Positions 56,983 to 64,000 of a stretch of DNA of 64,000 bases are shown piece after piece (the first letter of the stretch is position 1; each line of letters begins with the position of its first letter). Source of the DNA: Chryseosolibacter sp964532595 (lineage in GTDB: Bacteria > Bacteroidota > Bacteroidia > Cytophagales > Cyclobacteriaceae); the NCBI GenBank assembly GCA_964532595.1, contig CAZHIQ010000001.1:248001-312000 (forward strand), read 5' to 3'. The position numbers and the translations under genes were made by a program. Below the pieces are notes generated by a model. The model did no database searches and was not told where the DNA came from. It saw only the letters and a list, made by a program, of their open reading frames with translations.

Positions 56983-57771
56983 TTAAGGGGTTATGAGGGT
57001 CCCGGCGGTTGATTCACCCATGTTCTTACTGAGATCATCCGCCTCACCAATAAGCACTTCACTAACCCCCATCTCAATAGCGGCAAAGGCATTCTGAAGC
57101 TTGGGTAAAATACCGTCTGCGAGCGCCTTCTGTTCCAGCAGCTCCGCATACAAGCTCCGCGTCAAGTGCCGTACCACGGAATCAGGATTTTCCACATCGC
57201 GAAGAACACCCTTCTTCTCGAAGCAATAAATAAGTCGTACACTGTACAACTTACTAAGGGCAACTGCCAAAACGGAAGAAATCGTATCCGCATTGGTATT
57301 CAGTATCGATCCCTCTGAATGCGTCAGGGGAGCAAATACCGGAACAACACCTGTATTCAAAAGTCCGGAAATCAGCGATATATTGACATCGTCGTGGGTG
57401 ATATCGCCCACAAACCCATAATCGATTTCCTTCACTGGGCGTTTCACGGCGCGAATGGCGTTACCGTCAGCACCGGTAAGTCCGAGTGCATTACAGCCCA
57501 GCACCTGCAGGCGGGCCACAAGCTGTTTATTAACAAGGCCACCATACACCATCGTGACCAGATCACGGGTGGGCTGGTCCGTAATTCTCCTACCGTTGAC
57601 GTATTTCGACTCGATCGACAACTGATCGCCAATGCGCGTTGCTATCTTCCCTCCTCCGTGAATGAGAATTCTCTTCTCACCGAGCGCCGCAAACTCTCCG
57701 AGGAACCGCTCGAGCGCTGCTTCGTCGTCGAGAACATTACCACCGATTTTGATGATGAAAAGCCGCTCCAT
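56983..57771 (-). CDS. argB: Acetyl(acyl)glutamate kinase
   Basis: The 262-residue amino-acid kinase has KIGGNVLDD, ILIHGGGKIATRIGD and NADTISSVLAVALS, typical of ArgB, which phosphorylates N-acetylglutamate. In this operon the substrate may be N-succinylglutamate. The protein is slightly shorter than E. coli ArgB-type NAG kinases of about 300 residues with an arginine-binding N-helix, so arginine feedback inhibition is less likely by ArgB itself. Gap 6 bp to argF'. Confidence 0.94.
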   Translation of the reverse strand: MERLFIIKIGGNVLDDEAALERFLGEFAALGEKRILIHGGGKIATRIGDQLSIESKYVNGRRITDQPTRDLVTMVYGGLVNKQLVARLQVLGCNALGLTGADGNAIRAVKRPVKEIDYGFVGDITHDDVNISLISGLLNTGVVPVFAPLTHSEGSILNTNADTISSVLAVALSKLYSVRLIYCFEKKGVLRDVENPDSVVRHLTRSLYAELLEQKALADGILPKLQNAFAAIEMGVSEVLIGEADDLSKNMGESTAGTLITP

Positions 57772-57777
57772 ATCCGA

Positions 57778-58737
57778 CTAGCGATGGTGGGTTAACAATT
57801 CGGAAAGAACAGCCTGCGCCGCCCACACACGGTTCGACGCCTGGTGCGTGACAATACTGCTGAAACCGTCAAGGACTTCCCCGCTGAGCTCAACGTTGCG
57901 CCGGACGGGCAGACAATGCATCACTTTCGCGTGGTTCGTAACAAGTAATTTCTCATTGGTAAGCATCCACGACTTGTCGTCAGTGAGCACCTTCCCGTAC
58001 TGGTGATACGAACTCCAGTTCTTGACATAAACGAAATCGGCGTCTTTCAGCGCATACTCCTGATCGTGCGTAATCGACGCACCTTTGGTAAAGGTGGTAT
58101 CGAGTTCATATCCTTCGGGATGGGCGATTACAAAATCACCGTGCCCCCAGGCGTTAACCCATTGAGAGAAACTATTGGCAACGCATTGAGGAAGAGCCTT
58201 CACGTGTGGCGCCCACGTCAATACGATCTTGGGTCTGCGCTTTTTCTCCTTGAAGACTTCGGTAATGGTCACAAGGTCTGTAAGACTCTGAAGCGGATGC
58301 AGCGTTGCGCTTTCGAGGCTAACCACGGGGATCCCGGTGTATTTAATGAACTGCTGAATATATTGTTCGCTGTAGTCCTCGTTTCTGTCGCGGAGGGAAG
58401 GGAATGTCCGGATTCCCAGAATATCAAAGTATTTACCGAGGATGGGGGCTGCATCCTTAACATGCTCCACCGTTGTCCCATTCATGATAGCTTCCTCTCC
58501 AAATTCGAGTGACCATCCCTCCTGACCGACGTTGAAAACGATCGCTTCCATGCCGAGGTTAGCCGCAGCTATCTGGGTGCTCAAGCGGGTGCGCATACTC
58601 GGATTGAGGAATAGAAGTCCGATGCGCTTATGCTGGCCCAGCGTATGATCCCGGTACGGGTCGGCCTTGTACGCCAAGGCTTTCTGTATCAGCTCGTGGA
58701 TATCGTGGACGTCATGAACGGAGATAAAATTCTTCAT
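57778..58737 (-). CDS. argF': N-succinylornithine (or N-acetylornithine) carbamoyltransferase
   Basis: The 319-residue enzyme transfers carbamoyl phosphate to acylated ornithine. FLNPSMRTRLS (43-53) replaces the SxRT motif of ordinary ornithine carbamoyltransferase, and MHCLPVRR (273-280) and ATLHPLQ are as in the acylornithine group. Val90 occupies the position of Pro90 in the Bacteroides fragilis N-succinylornithine enzyme and Glu92 in the Xanthomonas acetylornithine enzyme; mutation of that Glu to Pro, Ser or Val is reported to switch specificity to succinyl. That alignment is from memory. The gene overlaps argD by 4 bp (ATGA). Confidence 0.9.
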   Translation of the reverse strand: MKNFISVHDVHDIHELIQKALAYKADPYRDHTLGQHKRIGLLFLNPSMRTRLSTQIAAANLGMEAIVFNVGQEGWSLEFGEEAIMNGTTVEHVKDAAPILGKYFDILGIRTFPSLRDRNEDYSEQYIQQFIKYTGIPVVSLESATLHPLQSLTDLVTITEVFKEKKRRPKIVLTWAPHVKALPQCVANSFSQWVNAWGHGDFVIAHPEGYELDTTFTKGASITHDQEYALKDADFVYVKNWSSYHQYGKVLTDDKSWMLTNEKLLVTNHAKVMHCLPVRRNVELSGEVLDGFSSIVTHQASNRVWAAQAVLSELLTHHR

Positions 58738-59855
58738 GCGAGTTCTTTCTTGAGGGCATTTAACAACATATCCGCTTCCTCGCGACTTACCGCGAGCGAC
58801 GGAAGTAGCCGTACCGTATTTGGCTTGGCTTCTCCTGTAAAGATATGATGTTCCATCAGGAGATTCTTCCGCACATGTTTGTACGCGTCAGGGAGATCAA
58901 ACCCAATCATCAACCCGCGGCCCCGCACTTCACTGACATGCGGAAGACCGGTGAGTTGCTCCAGCCAATAATTGCCGATAGACTGAGCATTCTTCATAAG
59001 GTCTTCTTCCTGGATGACTTCAAGAACCGCCAGCGACGCTGCGGCGGCAAGATAGTTTCCGCCAAACGTTGTTCCCAGCATTCCGCTCCACGGTTTGATG
59101 TCAGGGTGTATCAACACGCCCCCTACGGGGAAACCGTTGCCCATCCCTTTGGCCGTAGTAATCAGGTGCGGTTGTATACCGGCATGCTGGTGTGCAAAGA
59201 ACTTGCCGGTCCGACCATATCCGGACTGTACTTCATCGAGTATCAGAAGCGCGCCGTGAGCAGCACACTTGGTTTCGAGATGGCGGAGAAACTCGTCATC
59301 GGGGATGCGAATGCCCCCAACTCCTTGGATGCCTTCAATAATCACTGCCGCTACTTCGTTGTTCATTACGCCATCAAAGGCGGCAATGTCATTGAAAGGG
59401 ACAAAGACTATATCGTGATCGGCGTTGAACGGAGCGACAATTTTCGGATTATCCGTTGCGGCAACTGCGCCCGATGTGCGGCCGTGAAAGGCGTTCCGGA
59501 AAGCAATAATCCGCTTGCGGCCCGTTACGAACGAAGCGACCTTAAGCGCATTCTCATTTGCCTCCGCTCCGGAGTTACAAAGGAATAGCTGATAATCGGA
59601 ATAACCGGATACTGCCCCAAGTTTATCCGCCAACTCGCGCTGAAGTGGGTTTTCGACACTGTTAGAATAAAATCCGATTCTGGAGAGTTGTGTAGTCAGC
59701 CGGTCAACGTACCTCGGGTGGGAATGTCCGATCGAAATCACAGCGTGGCCCCCGTAGAGGTCCAGATATTTCTCGCCCTTATCATCCCAGAGCCAGGAAC
59801 CCTGAGCTTTAACCGGCGTGATGGAAAACAATGGGTATACGTCAAACAGGTTCAT
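58734..59855 (-). CDS. argD: Acetyl/succinylornithine aminotransferase
   Basis: The 373-residue PLP enzyme makes N-acylornithine from the N-acylglutamate semialdehyde. The lysine of TTAKGMGNGFPVGG binds PLP; NSGAEANENALK and DEVQSGYGRTGK are typical of class III aminotransferases. ATG at 59855 gives the normal length and a 7-bp gap to argC; an earlier reading would overlap argC. Stop overlaps the argF' start. Confidence 0.95.
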   Translation of the reverse strand: MNLFDVYPLFSITPVKAQGSWLWDDKGEKYLDLYGGHAVISIGHSHPRYVDRLTTQLSRIGFYSNSVENPLQRELADKLGAVSGYSDYQLFLCNSGAEANENALKVASFVTGRKRIIAFRNAFHGRTSGAVAATDNPKIVAPFNADHDIVFVPFNDIAAFDGVMNNEVAAVIIEGIQGVGGIRIPDDEFLRHLETKCAAHGALLILDEVQSGYGRTGKFFAHQHAGIQPHLITTAKGMGNGFPVGGVLIHPDIKPWSGMLGTTFGGNYLAAAASLAVLEVIQEEDLMKNAQSIGNYWLEQLTGLPHVSEVRGRGLMIGFDLPDAYKHVRKNLLMEHHIFTGEAKPNTVRLLPSLAVSREEADMLLNALKKELA

Positions 59856-59862
59856 AGGCAAA

Positions 59863-60834
59863 TCAAAATACGATGCTCTTAAGACGAAGGCCGTCGCGTT
59901 CGTCCAGGCCAAACATCAGGTTCATGTTTTGGACTGCTTGTCCGGATGCACCTTTCAGTAGATTATCCAGCGCTGAGTGAACAACCAGTTTGTCACCCTG
60001 CTTCTCGATTCCGATGAGGCACTTGTTCGTGTTGACAACCTGTTTGAGGTCAACCGATCCATCGGCCACCACAGTGAAGGGATGGTCCTTATAGAAAGAT
60101 TTGTACAACGACACTACCTCTTCCTGTGAGAGTGCGCATGTTACACATGAGCTGACAAAGATGCCGCGTGTGAAGTCACCTCGCCAGGGAATAAAGTTTA
60201 TTGGTGCTGCGAACGCCGGCTGCAAATACTTGAGGTGATGGTTTATCTCACGAAGATGTTGGTGCGAGAGCGTCTTGTACGCCGAGATATTGTTCGCCCG
60301 CCAGGTAAAGTGAGTTGTTGGTTGCAGCTTTTGCCCCGCGCCCGTAGATCCCGTTATTCCCGTACTGTAAACCTCGCCGAGGAGTCCTGCTTCCGCCAGC
60401 GGAAGCATTCCCAGTGTTAACGTCGTTGCGAAGCAACCCGGGTTGGCAATGTTCTTTGCCTGACGAATCTCGTCACGATACAGCTCGGGAAGACCGTAGA
60501 CAAATTGGCGGTCGCCCGATGATTCGCCCAGCCGGAAATCCTGGCTAAGGTCGATGATGCGTGTATCGGGATGAAATTCGTTTTCTGCGAGGAACACCTT
60601 GCTTTCCCCATGACCGAGACAAAGGAAGACAACATCTACCTTTTGATCGTAAGTATCAGCGAAGGTGATTGACGTTTCTCCCAGGAGATCGGCGTGGACA
60701 CTGTGCAAAGGCCTTCCCGCGTTACTGCGGCTGTGCACGAATGCCAGTTCAACATTGGGGTGATTGAGCAACAAGCGAATGGTTTCACCTCCTGTGAATC
60801 CTGCGCCGCCGATAATTCCTGCTGTAACTTTCAA
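59863..60834 (-). CDS. argC: N-acyl-gamma-glutamyl-phosphate reductase
   Basis: The 323-residue NADPH enzyme has GIIGGAGFTGGETIRLL at its N-terminus and the catalytic cysteine in NIANPGCFATTLTLGMLPL; GSTGAGQKL supports the ArgC type. The start is TTG, the only suitable one before the dinucleotide fold, 7 bp after argG. A weak start may lower its translation relative to neighbours. Confidence 0.94.
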   Translation of the reverse strand: MKVTAGIIGGAGFTGGETIRLLLNHPNVELAFVHSRSNAGRPLHSVHADLLGETSITFADTYDQKVDVVFLCLGHGESKVFLAENEFHPDTRIIDLSQDFRLGESSGDRQFVYGLPELYRDEIRQAKNIANPGCFATTLTLGMLPLAEAGLLGEVYSTGITGSTGAGQKLQPTTHFTWRANNISAYKTLSHQHLREINHHLKYLQPAFAAPINFIPWRGDFTRGIFVSSCVTCALSQEEVVSLYKSFYKDHPFTVVADGSVDLKQVVNTNKCLIGIEKQGDKLVVHSALDNLLKGASGQAVQNMNLMFGLDERDGLRLKSIVF

Positions 60835-60841
60835 TTATAAA

Positions 60842-62062
60842 TCAGGTTTGTTCGTTTGAATGTGATTGCTCGTGTGATCTGACCTGTTGCCAGATCATGG
60901 TTTGATTTCCGAATATTTTCGAGAATCCTTTTACATCATCGCCCGTCCAGCCGAGGTTCATCTCGCCATACTTTCCAAAGCGCGACGACATCAGATCGAA
61001 GGGTGATTCTATACCTAATACTACGAAGCGATAAGGATGCAGTTCAACGTGCACATCGCCGGTAACGTGTCCCTGGGTGCTCGTCAGAAACGCTTCAATG
61101 TCACGCATGACGGGGTCAAGGTACTGGCCTTCATGCAACCAGTTGCCGTAGAATTGCGCCAGCTGATCTTTCCACGACAACTGCCACTTGGTTAACACGT
61201 GTTTCTCGAGCGTGTGGTGAGCCCGGATGATAATGACAGGGGCCGCTGCTTCGAAGCCTACTCGTCCTTTAATCCCTATAATCGTGTCTCCCACGTGAAT
61301 ATCGCGACCTATTCCGAAAGGCGCCGCAATGCGTTGTACTTCCTGAATAGCTTCTACAGAGTGACTGAAGTTCTTCTCGTTTACCCCAACAAGCTCGCCC
61401 TGCCTGAAGGTGAGCTTCAGTTTTTCAGGAGCCGACTTCGTTACCGGCGTAGGCCATGCCTCCTCGGGAAGCATACCCAACGAGCTCAAAGTCTCTTTAC
61501 CACCGACTGAAGTTCCCCACAAACCTTTATTGATGGAGTACATCGCCTTTTCAAAATTCATATCAACGCCTTTTGAGCGCAGATAATTAATCTCCTCTTC
61601 GCGCGACAATTTCATTTCGCGAATGGGCGTGATGATCTCGATGTTAGGTGCCAGGATATGGAGGATCATGTCAAATCTCACCTGATCATTTCCAGCTCCT
61701 GTGCTGCCGTGTGCCACCGCATCCGCACCAATTTTCCGGGCATACTGCGCTGTTGCCAACGCCTGCGACATGCGCTCAGCACTCACACTCAGCGGATAAG
61801 TGTTGTTCTTCAGAACATTTCCAAATATCAGAAACCGGATAACCTGATCGTAATAGTTCCGCGTCTCGTCAACCGTCTCATGAGAAGCTACACCGAGATC
61901 GCGGGCGCGCTTCTCTATCGTTTGAAGCTCCGCAGCATCGAAGCCTCCGGTATTGACCGTCAACGTATGAACCTCATAACCCTTCTCTTCACTGAGATAC
62001 TTAACACAATACGAAGTGTCGAGGCCTCCGCTAAACGCCAGTACAACTTTTTTCTTACTCAT
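60842..62062 (-). CDS. argG: Argininosuccinate synthase
   Basis: The 406-residue enzyme joins citrulline and aspartate with ATP. AFSGGLDTSYC is the ATP-pyrophosphatase loop; VAHGSTGAGNDQVRF and AYSINKGLWGTS-like MYSINKGLWGTSVGG are typical of ArgG. Second gene of the operon, 76 bp after the GNAT gene and 7 bp before argC. Confidence 0.96.
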   Translation of the reverse strand: MSKKKVVLAFSGGLDTSYCVKYLSEEKGYEVHTLTVNTGGFDAAELQTIEKRARDLGVASHETVDETRNYYDQVIRFLIFGNVLKNNTYPLSVSAERMSQALATAQYARKIGADAVAHGSTGAGNDQVRFDMILHILAPNIEIITPIREMKLSREEEINYLRSKGVDMNFEKAMYSINKGLWGTSVGGKETLSSLGMLPEEAWPTPVTKSAPEKLKLTFRQGELVGVNEKNFSHSVEAIQEVQRIAAPFGIGRDIHVGDTIIGIKGRVGFEAAAPVIIIRAHHTLEKHVLTKWQLSWKDQLAQFYGNWLHEGQYLDPVMRDIEAFLTSTQGHVTGDVHVELHPYRFVVLGIESPFDLMSSRFGKYGEMNLGWTGDDVKGFSKIFGNQTMIWQQVRSHEQSHSNEQT

Positions 62063-62138
62063 GGGTGCAAATGTATAAGCTTATCATCCGAATGCAAAAA
62101 TGCGCGGTCGGAGCTGACAAACGATCCAAAGAAGTTTA

Positions 62139-62918
62139 TTACCAGAAGAAAATACCCAGAAGCGAGCGCTTCTTCTCTACGTCAGCTGCGCCACCGGTGC
62201 CGTTCTCTTTCTTGCGGAACGACTTCAGCAGAACATACTGCTTGAAGCGCATCCAACGCTCGAAAAGCCTCAGGTTACTGCGAAAGCCGCGATGTTGATG
62301 ATTCATCACCAATTGTCCCGAAGGCGTCACGGCCGACTGCTTCACGGGAGGCAACGTCATATTGAGTTTAGCGGCCGCCTCTTCGGGATCGAACAGCATA
62401 GCCGTACACAAACAATTCTTGCGCTCTTTCGCCATGAGGATATCGTAGTTCACGCAGCTTCGGCAACCCTTCCAAAATTCCTCATCCGTTGTAAGCTCAG
62501 AATATGTCACCGGCTCATAGCCGAGATCCGAGTTGATCTTCATCACCGCAAGGCCGGTTGTAAGACCGAAAATCTTGGCATTAGGGTATTTCTCACGCGA
62601 GAGCTCAAATATTCTGCGTTTGATATCCGTAGCAACCCCCGTTTTGCGGAAAGCTGGCGACACTATGAGGCCTGAATTGGCCACATACTTTTCGTGCTGC
62701 CAGGCCTCGATATAGCAAAAGCCTACCCAGGTGCCATCACGGGTAACGGCAATAACAGCCTTGCCTTCGCTGATTTTTCGACGGATGTAATCCGGAGAGC
62801 GCTTGGCAATACCCGTCCCTCGCGCCTTGGCTGACTCTTCCATCTCCGTCGTGATGGTTTCAGCGTATTCTGCATCGTCAGGTAAAGCTACTCTGACGAT
62901 AATGTCATTCTTTTCCAA
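62139..62918 (-). CDS. GNAT acyltransferase, candidate N-acylglutamate synthase of the arg operon
   Basis: The 259-residue protein has the GNAT fold to about residue 150, with acyl-CoA loop SPAFRKTGVATDIKRR, plus a C-terminal part with four cysteines in CRSCVNYDIL and CLCTAML. First gene of the operon, which lacks argA and argJ, so it should supply the first acylated intermediate. A related GNAT gene beside argG was shown genetically to be the N-succinylglutamate synthase in Bacteroides thetaiotaomicron (recalled as BT3761); similarity is by context and architecture. The start is TTG; no in-frame ATG precedes the fold. Confidence 0.72.
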   Translation of the reverse strand: MEKNDIIVRVALPDDAEYAETITTEMEESAKARGTGIAKRSPDYIRRKISEGKAVIAVTRDGTWVGFCYIEAWQHEKYVANSGLIVSPAFRKTGVATDIKRRIFELSREKYPNAKIFGLTTGLAVMKINSDLGYEPVTYSELTTDEEFWKGCRSCVNYDILMAKERKNCLCTAMLFDPEEAAAKLNMTLPPVKQSAVTPSGQLVMNHQHRGFRSNLRLFERWMRFKQYVLLKSFRKKENGTGGAADVEKKRSLLGIFFW

Positions 62919-62978
62919 TGTCGTAAAAAGGAAATCGTGGAAGAAAAGTAAAAGAGATGCTTACGCATGCATCAGAAC

Positions 62979-62995
62979 GATGTCCCGGACATCGC
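62979..62995. promoter_or_regulatory. 17-bp inverted repeat, candidate operator ahead of the arg operon
   Basis: CGATGTCC, one central C and GGACATCG form a perfect inverted repeat 61 bp upstream of the GNAT start. A perfect 8-bp arm pair is expected about once per window by chance, so position is the main support. It may be a regulator site or a small leader hairpin. Confidence 0.35.
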
Positions 62996-63223
62996 CCTGT
63001 TTTGTCAACAGTTTAGGAGTTGTACGGATTAAATGCGCGCGTACCTTGAAGGTCGGGGGCGCCTGGTCACCAAACAGGCGTTAGAGAAGAACTGAACCGT
63101 TCTGAGGGAGTGGTATGCAGCTAAAGCCGCAGTCAATAAGGTGAACTTGCTTTTCAATTTCTTTTAACCGTTTAACGTTAGAGGAAATTCATTCAGTTGC
63201 TGTTGGTTAAACACTCACAAATG

Positions 63224-63231
63224 CAAAATTA
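63224..63231 (-). promoter_or_regulatory. Candidate -7 element of the arg operon promoter
   Basis: TAATTTTG on the minus strand fits TAnnTTTG. The best upstream partner is TTG with 22-bp spacing, wider than the 18-19 bp at purB and kup. It gives a leader of about 300 nt before the GNAT gene. Confidence 0.38.
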
Positions 63232-63396
63232 AATGATAATTCTCTGACATCGACAAGTCTTTTACGAAGAATTATCCAAAAAAGTTCGGGCCAAACAACA
63301 ATGCCCCTTTACAGCCCAAAAAAGGCTCCTAACCTATTGTTCGTTAGTATCGCTTGTCTATCCTCAAAAGTGAATTCACAACCACGAAACCGGGGA

Positions 63397-64000
63397 CTAG
63401 AAATCCGGGCAGGGAATAATCAGCTTGTCTTTCGGCGGCTTGCGTGGGTTACGCATAGGCCAGGTGTAGACAAGGCTGAACTCATGCGCACCACCGCTGC
63501 CGGAACCCAGCTTCGAGACAGTGAAGTCGTAGCTGTAGCCGATGTTGATTGCATCTCGCGCGCCGATTTGTGTGAACCCAAGAAGCAGGACAACAGATTC
63601 GTTGTTGATAATGCCATCGATATTCTTGAAGGGAACGCCGCGGTACCAGGTACCCAGCACAAGGGGCTCGAACGTGAAATACAAACCAAGATCCATCTGG
63701 TCGAAGTGCCCCTGGTGGCGATACTGTATGGCTGGCGCGATACTGCGCTCAGCATCGCGGGCATAAACTCCGCTGCCGACAACTCCGGGACGCATATAGA
63801 ACTTCAAGCCCCCGTGAAAGGAGAGCTTTGCAGGAAGCGGACTGCGCTCGTCGATGATCGACTGGTTTGGTCTGTTGAGATGGCTCGCCGACACTCCCAG
63901 CCACGCCGAACGCGTGAAGAACACGCCGCCAAAAGAAATATCGAAGAAAGTTTTGCTGAAGTTCGTGTTAAATTGCTCTGCGCTGGGCTGATTGATAAAC
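63397..64000 (-). CDS. PorP/SprF-family type IX secretion membrane protein, 5' end beyond the window
   Basis: The frame is open to the window edge, so about 200 C-terminal residues of a roughly 300-residue protein are seen. FFDISFGGVFFTRSAWLGVSASHLNRPNQS is the family core (given here in parts: FDISFGG, then WLGVSASHLNRPNQ). The rest is beta-rich with an outer-membrane barrel pattern and an aromatic end (VYTWPM). PorP/SprF proteins assist type IX secretion and adhesin attachment, and many copies per genome occur, usually after a large adhesin gene that would lie outside the window. Confidence 0.88.
   Translation of the reverse strand, partial: FINQPSAEQFNTNFSKTFFDISFGGVFFTRSAWLGVSASHLNRPNQSIIDERSPLPAKLSFHGGLKFYMRPGVVGSGVYARDAERSIAPAIQYRHQGHFDQMDLGLYFTFEPLVLGTWYRGVPFKNIDGIINNESVVLLLGFTQIGARDAINIGYSYDFTVSKLGSGSGGAHEFSLVYTWPMRNPRKPPKDKLIIPCPDF

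Larger units (their letters stand above)
62919..63396. other. Non-coding control region of the arginine operon
   Basis: No gene was found in these 478 bp. It contains a 17-bp inverted repeat at 62979-62995, short stems at 63061-63081 (CGCCTG / CAGGCG), and a -7 promoter element at 63224-63231. The leader would be about 300 nt, long enough for attenuation or RNA-based control, but no known riboswitch was recognised. Confidence 0.5.

Noticed and set aside
1..64000. tRNA, rRNA or insertion-sequence genes
   Set aside because: No T-arm-like motifs or transposase reading frames were found in the gaps or among the proteins.

Overview
The window looks like a chromosomal segment of a gliding-type Bacteroidota bacterium, probably order Cytophagales. 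The evidence is gldA/gldF/gldG gliding genes, a PorP/SprF-type protein of type IX secretion, a DUF2911 protein, a fused RND-TolC metal efflux protein, Bacteroidota-type promoters (TTTG, about 18-19 bp, TAnnTTTG), and an arginine operon built around the Bacteroidota-type carbamoyltransferase. Base composition is near 50% GC by eye. No tRNA, rRNA, CRISPR array, prophage or insertion sequence was recognised. Genus-level placement is inference.

Layout. 1-3543: truncated cation diffusion facilitator, a PaaE-like ferredoxin reductase and purB. 3564-10635, all minus strand: an ECF sigma factor and overlapping membrane anti-sigma gene, a secreted unknown protein, then a MacA/MacB/TolC-like tripartite exporter whose own ATPase gene is absent. 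10750-13261: a zinc-ribbon methyltransferase, a membrane coiled-coil protein, a degenerate DUF3857 fragment and a YfcE-like phosphodiesterase. 13317-19490: dnaN, a DUF4340 gene, gldG, gldF, a single CBS-domain gene on the other strand, and gldA. 19646-21076: a TlpA-like thioredoxin gene broken by one in-frame TGA. 21227-28671: polyprenyl synthase, CNNM/CorC protein, coiled-coil lipoprotein, kup potassium transporter and a family-39 glycosyltransferase. 28676-34585: a Cus/Czc-type heavy-metal exporter in which RND pump and outer-membrane channel are fused.

34767-42750: an orphan FtsX/MacB permease, three small proteins (acidic disordered, secreted, DUF1328), a short-chain dehydrogenase, then a compact trio of AstE-like zinc hydrolase, RimK-like ATP-grasp ligase and retropepsin-like protease, and a DUF2911 protein. 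42860-48777: ffh and a molybdenum-cofactor cluster (moeA, moaC, moaE, moaD, moaA) with a TauE/SafE exporter. A 12-copy heptanucleotide tandem repeat lies between moaD and moaE. 48850-54400: YfhO-like membrane protein, CAAX-type M48 protease, an endonuclease/exonuclease/phosphatase-family membrane protein and small unknown genes.

54545-62918: a minus-strand arginine operon, GNAT-argG-argC-argD-argF'-argB-argE'-argH. Together the genes can make arginine from glutamate through N-acylated intermediates. Val90 of the carbamoyltransferase points to succinylated rather than acetylated intermediates, and the leading GNAT gene is the likely acylglutamate synthase. A 477-bp upstream region carries a candidate promoter and a 17-bp inverted repeat. 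The window ends inside a PorP/SprF-family gene.

The only stretches above 300 bp without an intact gene are 12185-12754 (DUF3857 remnant) and 62919-63396 (arg control region). I found no clearly new multi-gene system. The best leads are the point-nonsense TlpA-like gene, the predicted succinyl arginine route, the exporter locus beside the sigma/anti-sigma pair, the RND-TolC polyprotein and the moa heptamer repeat.
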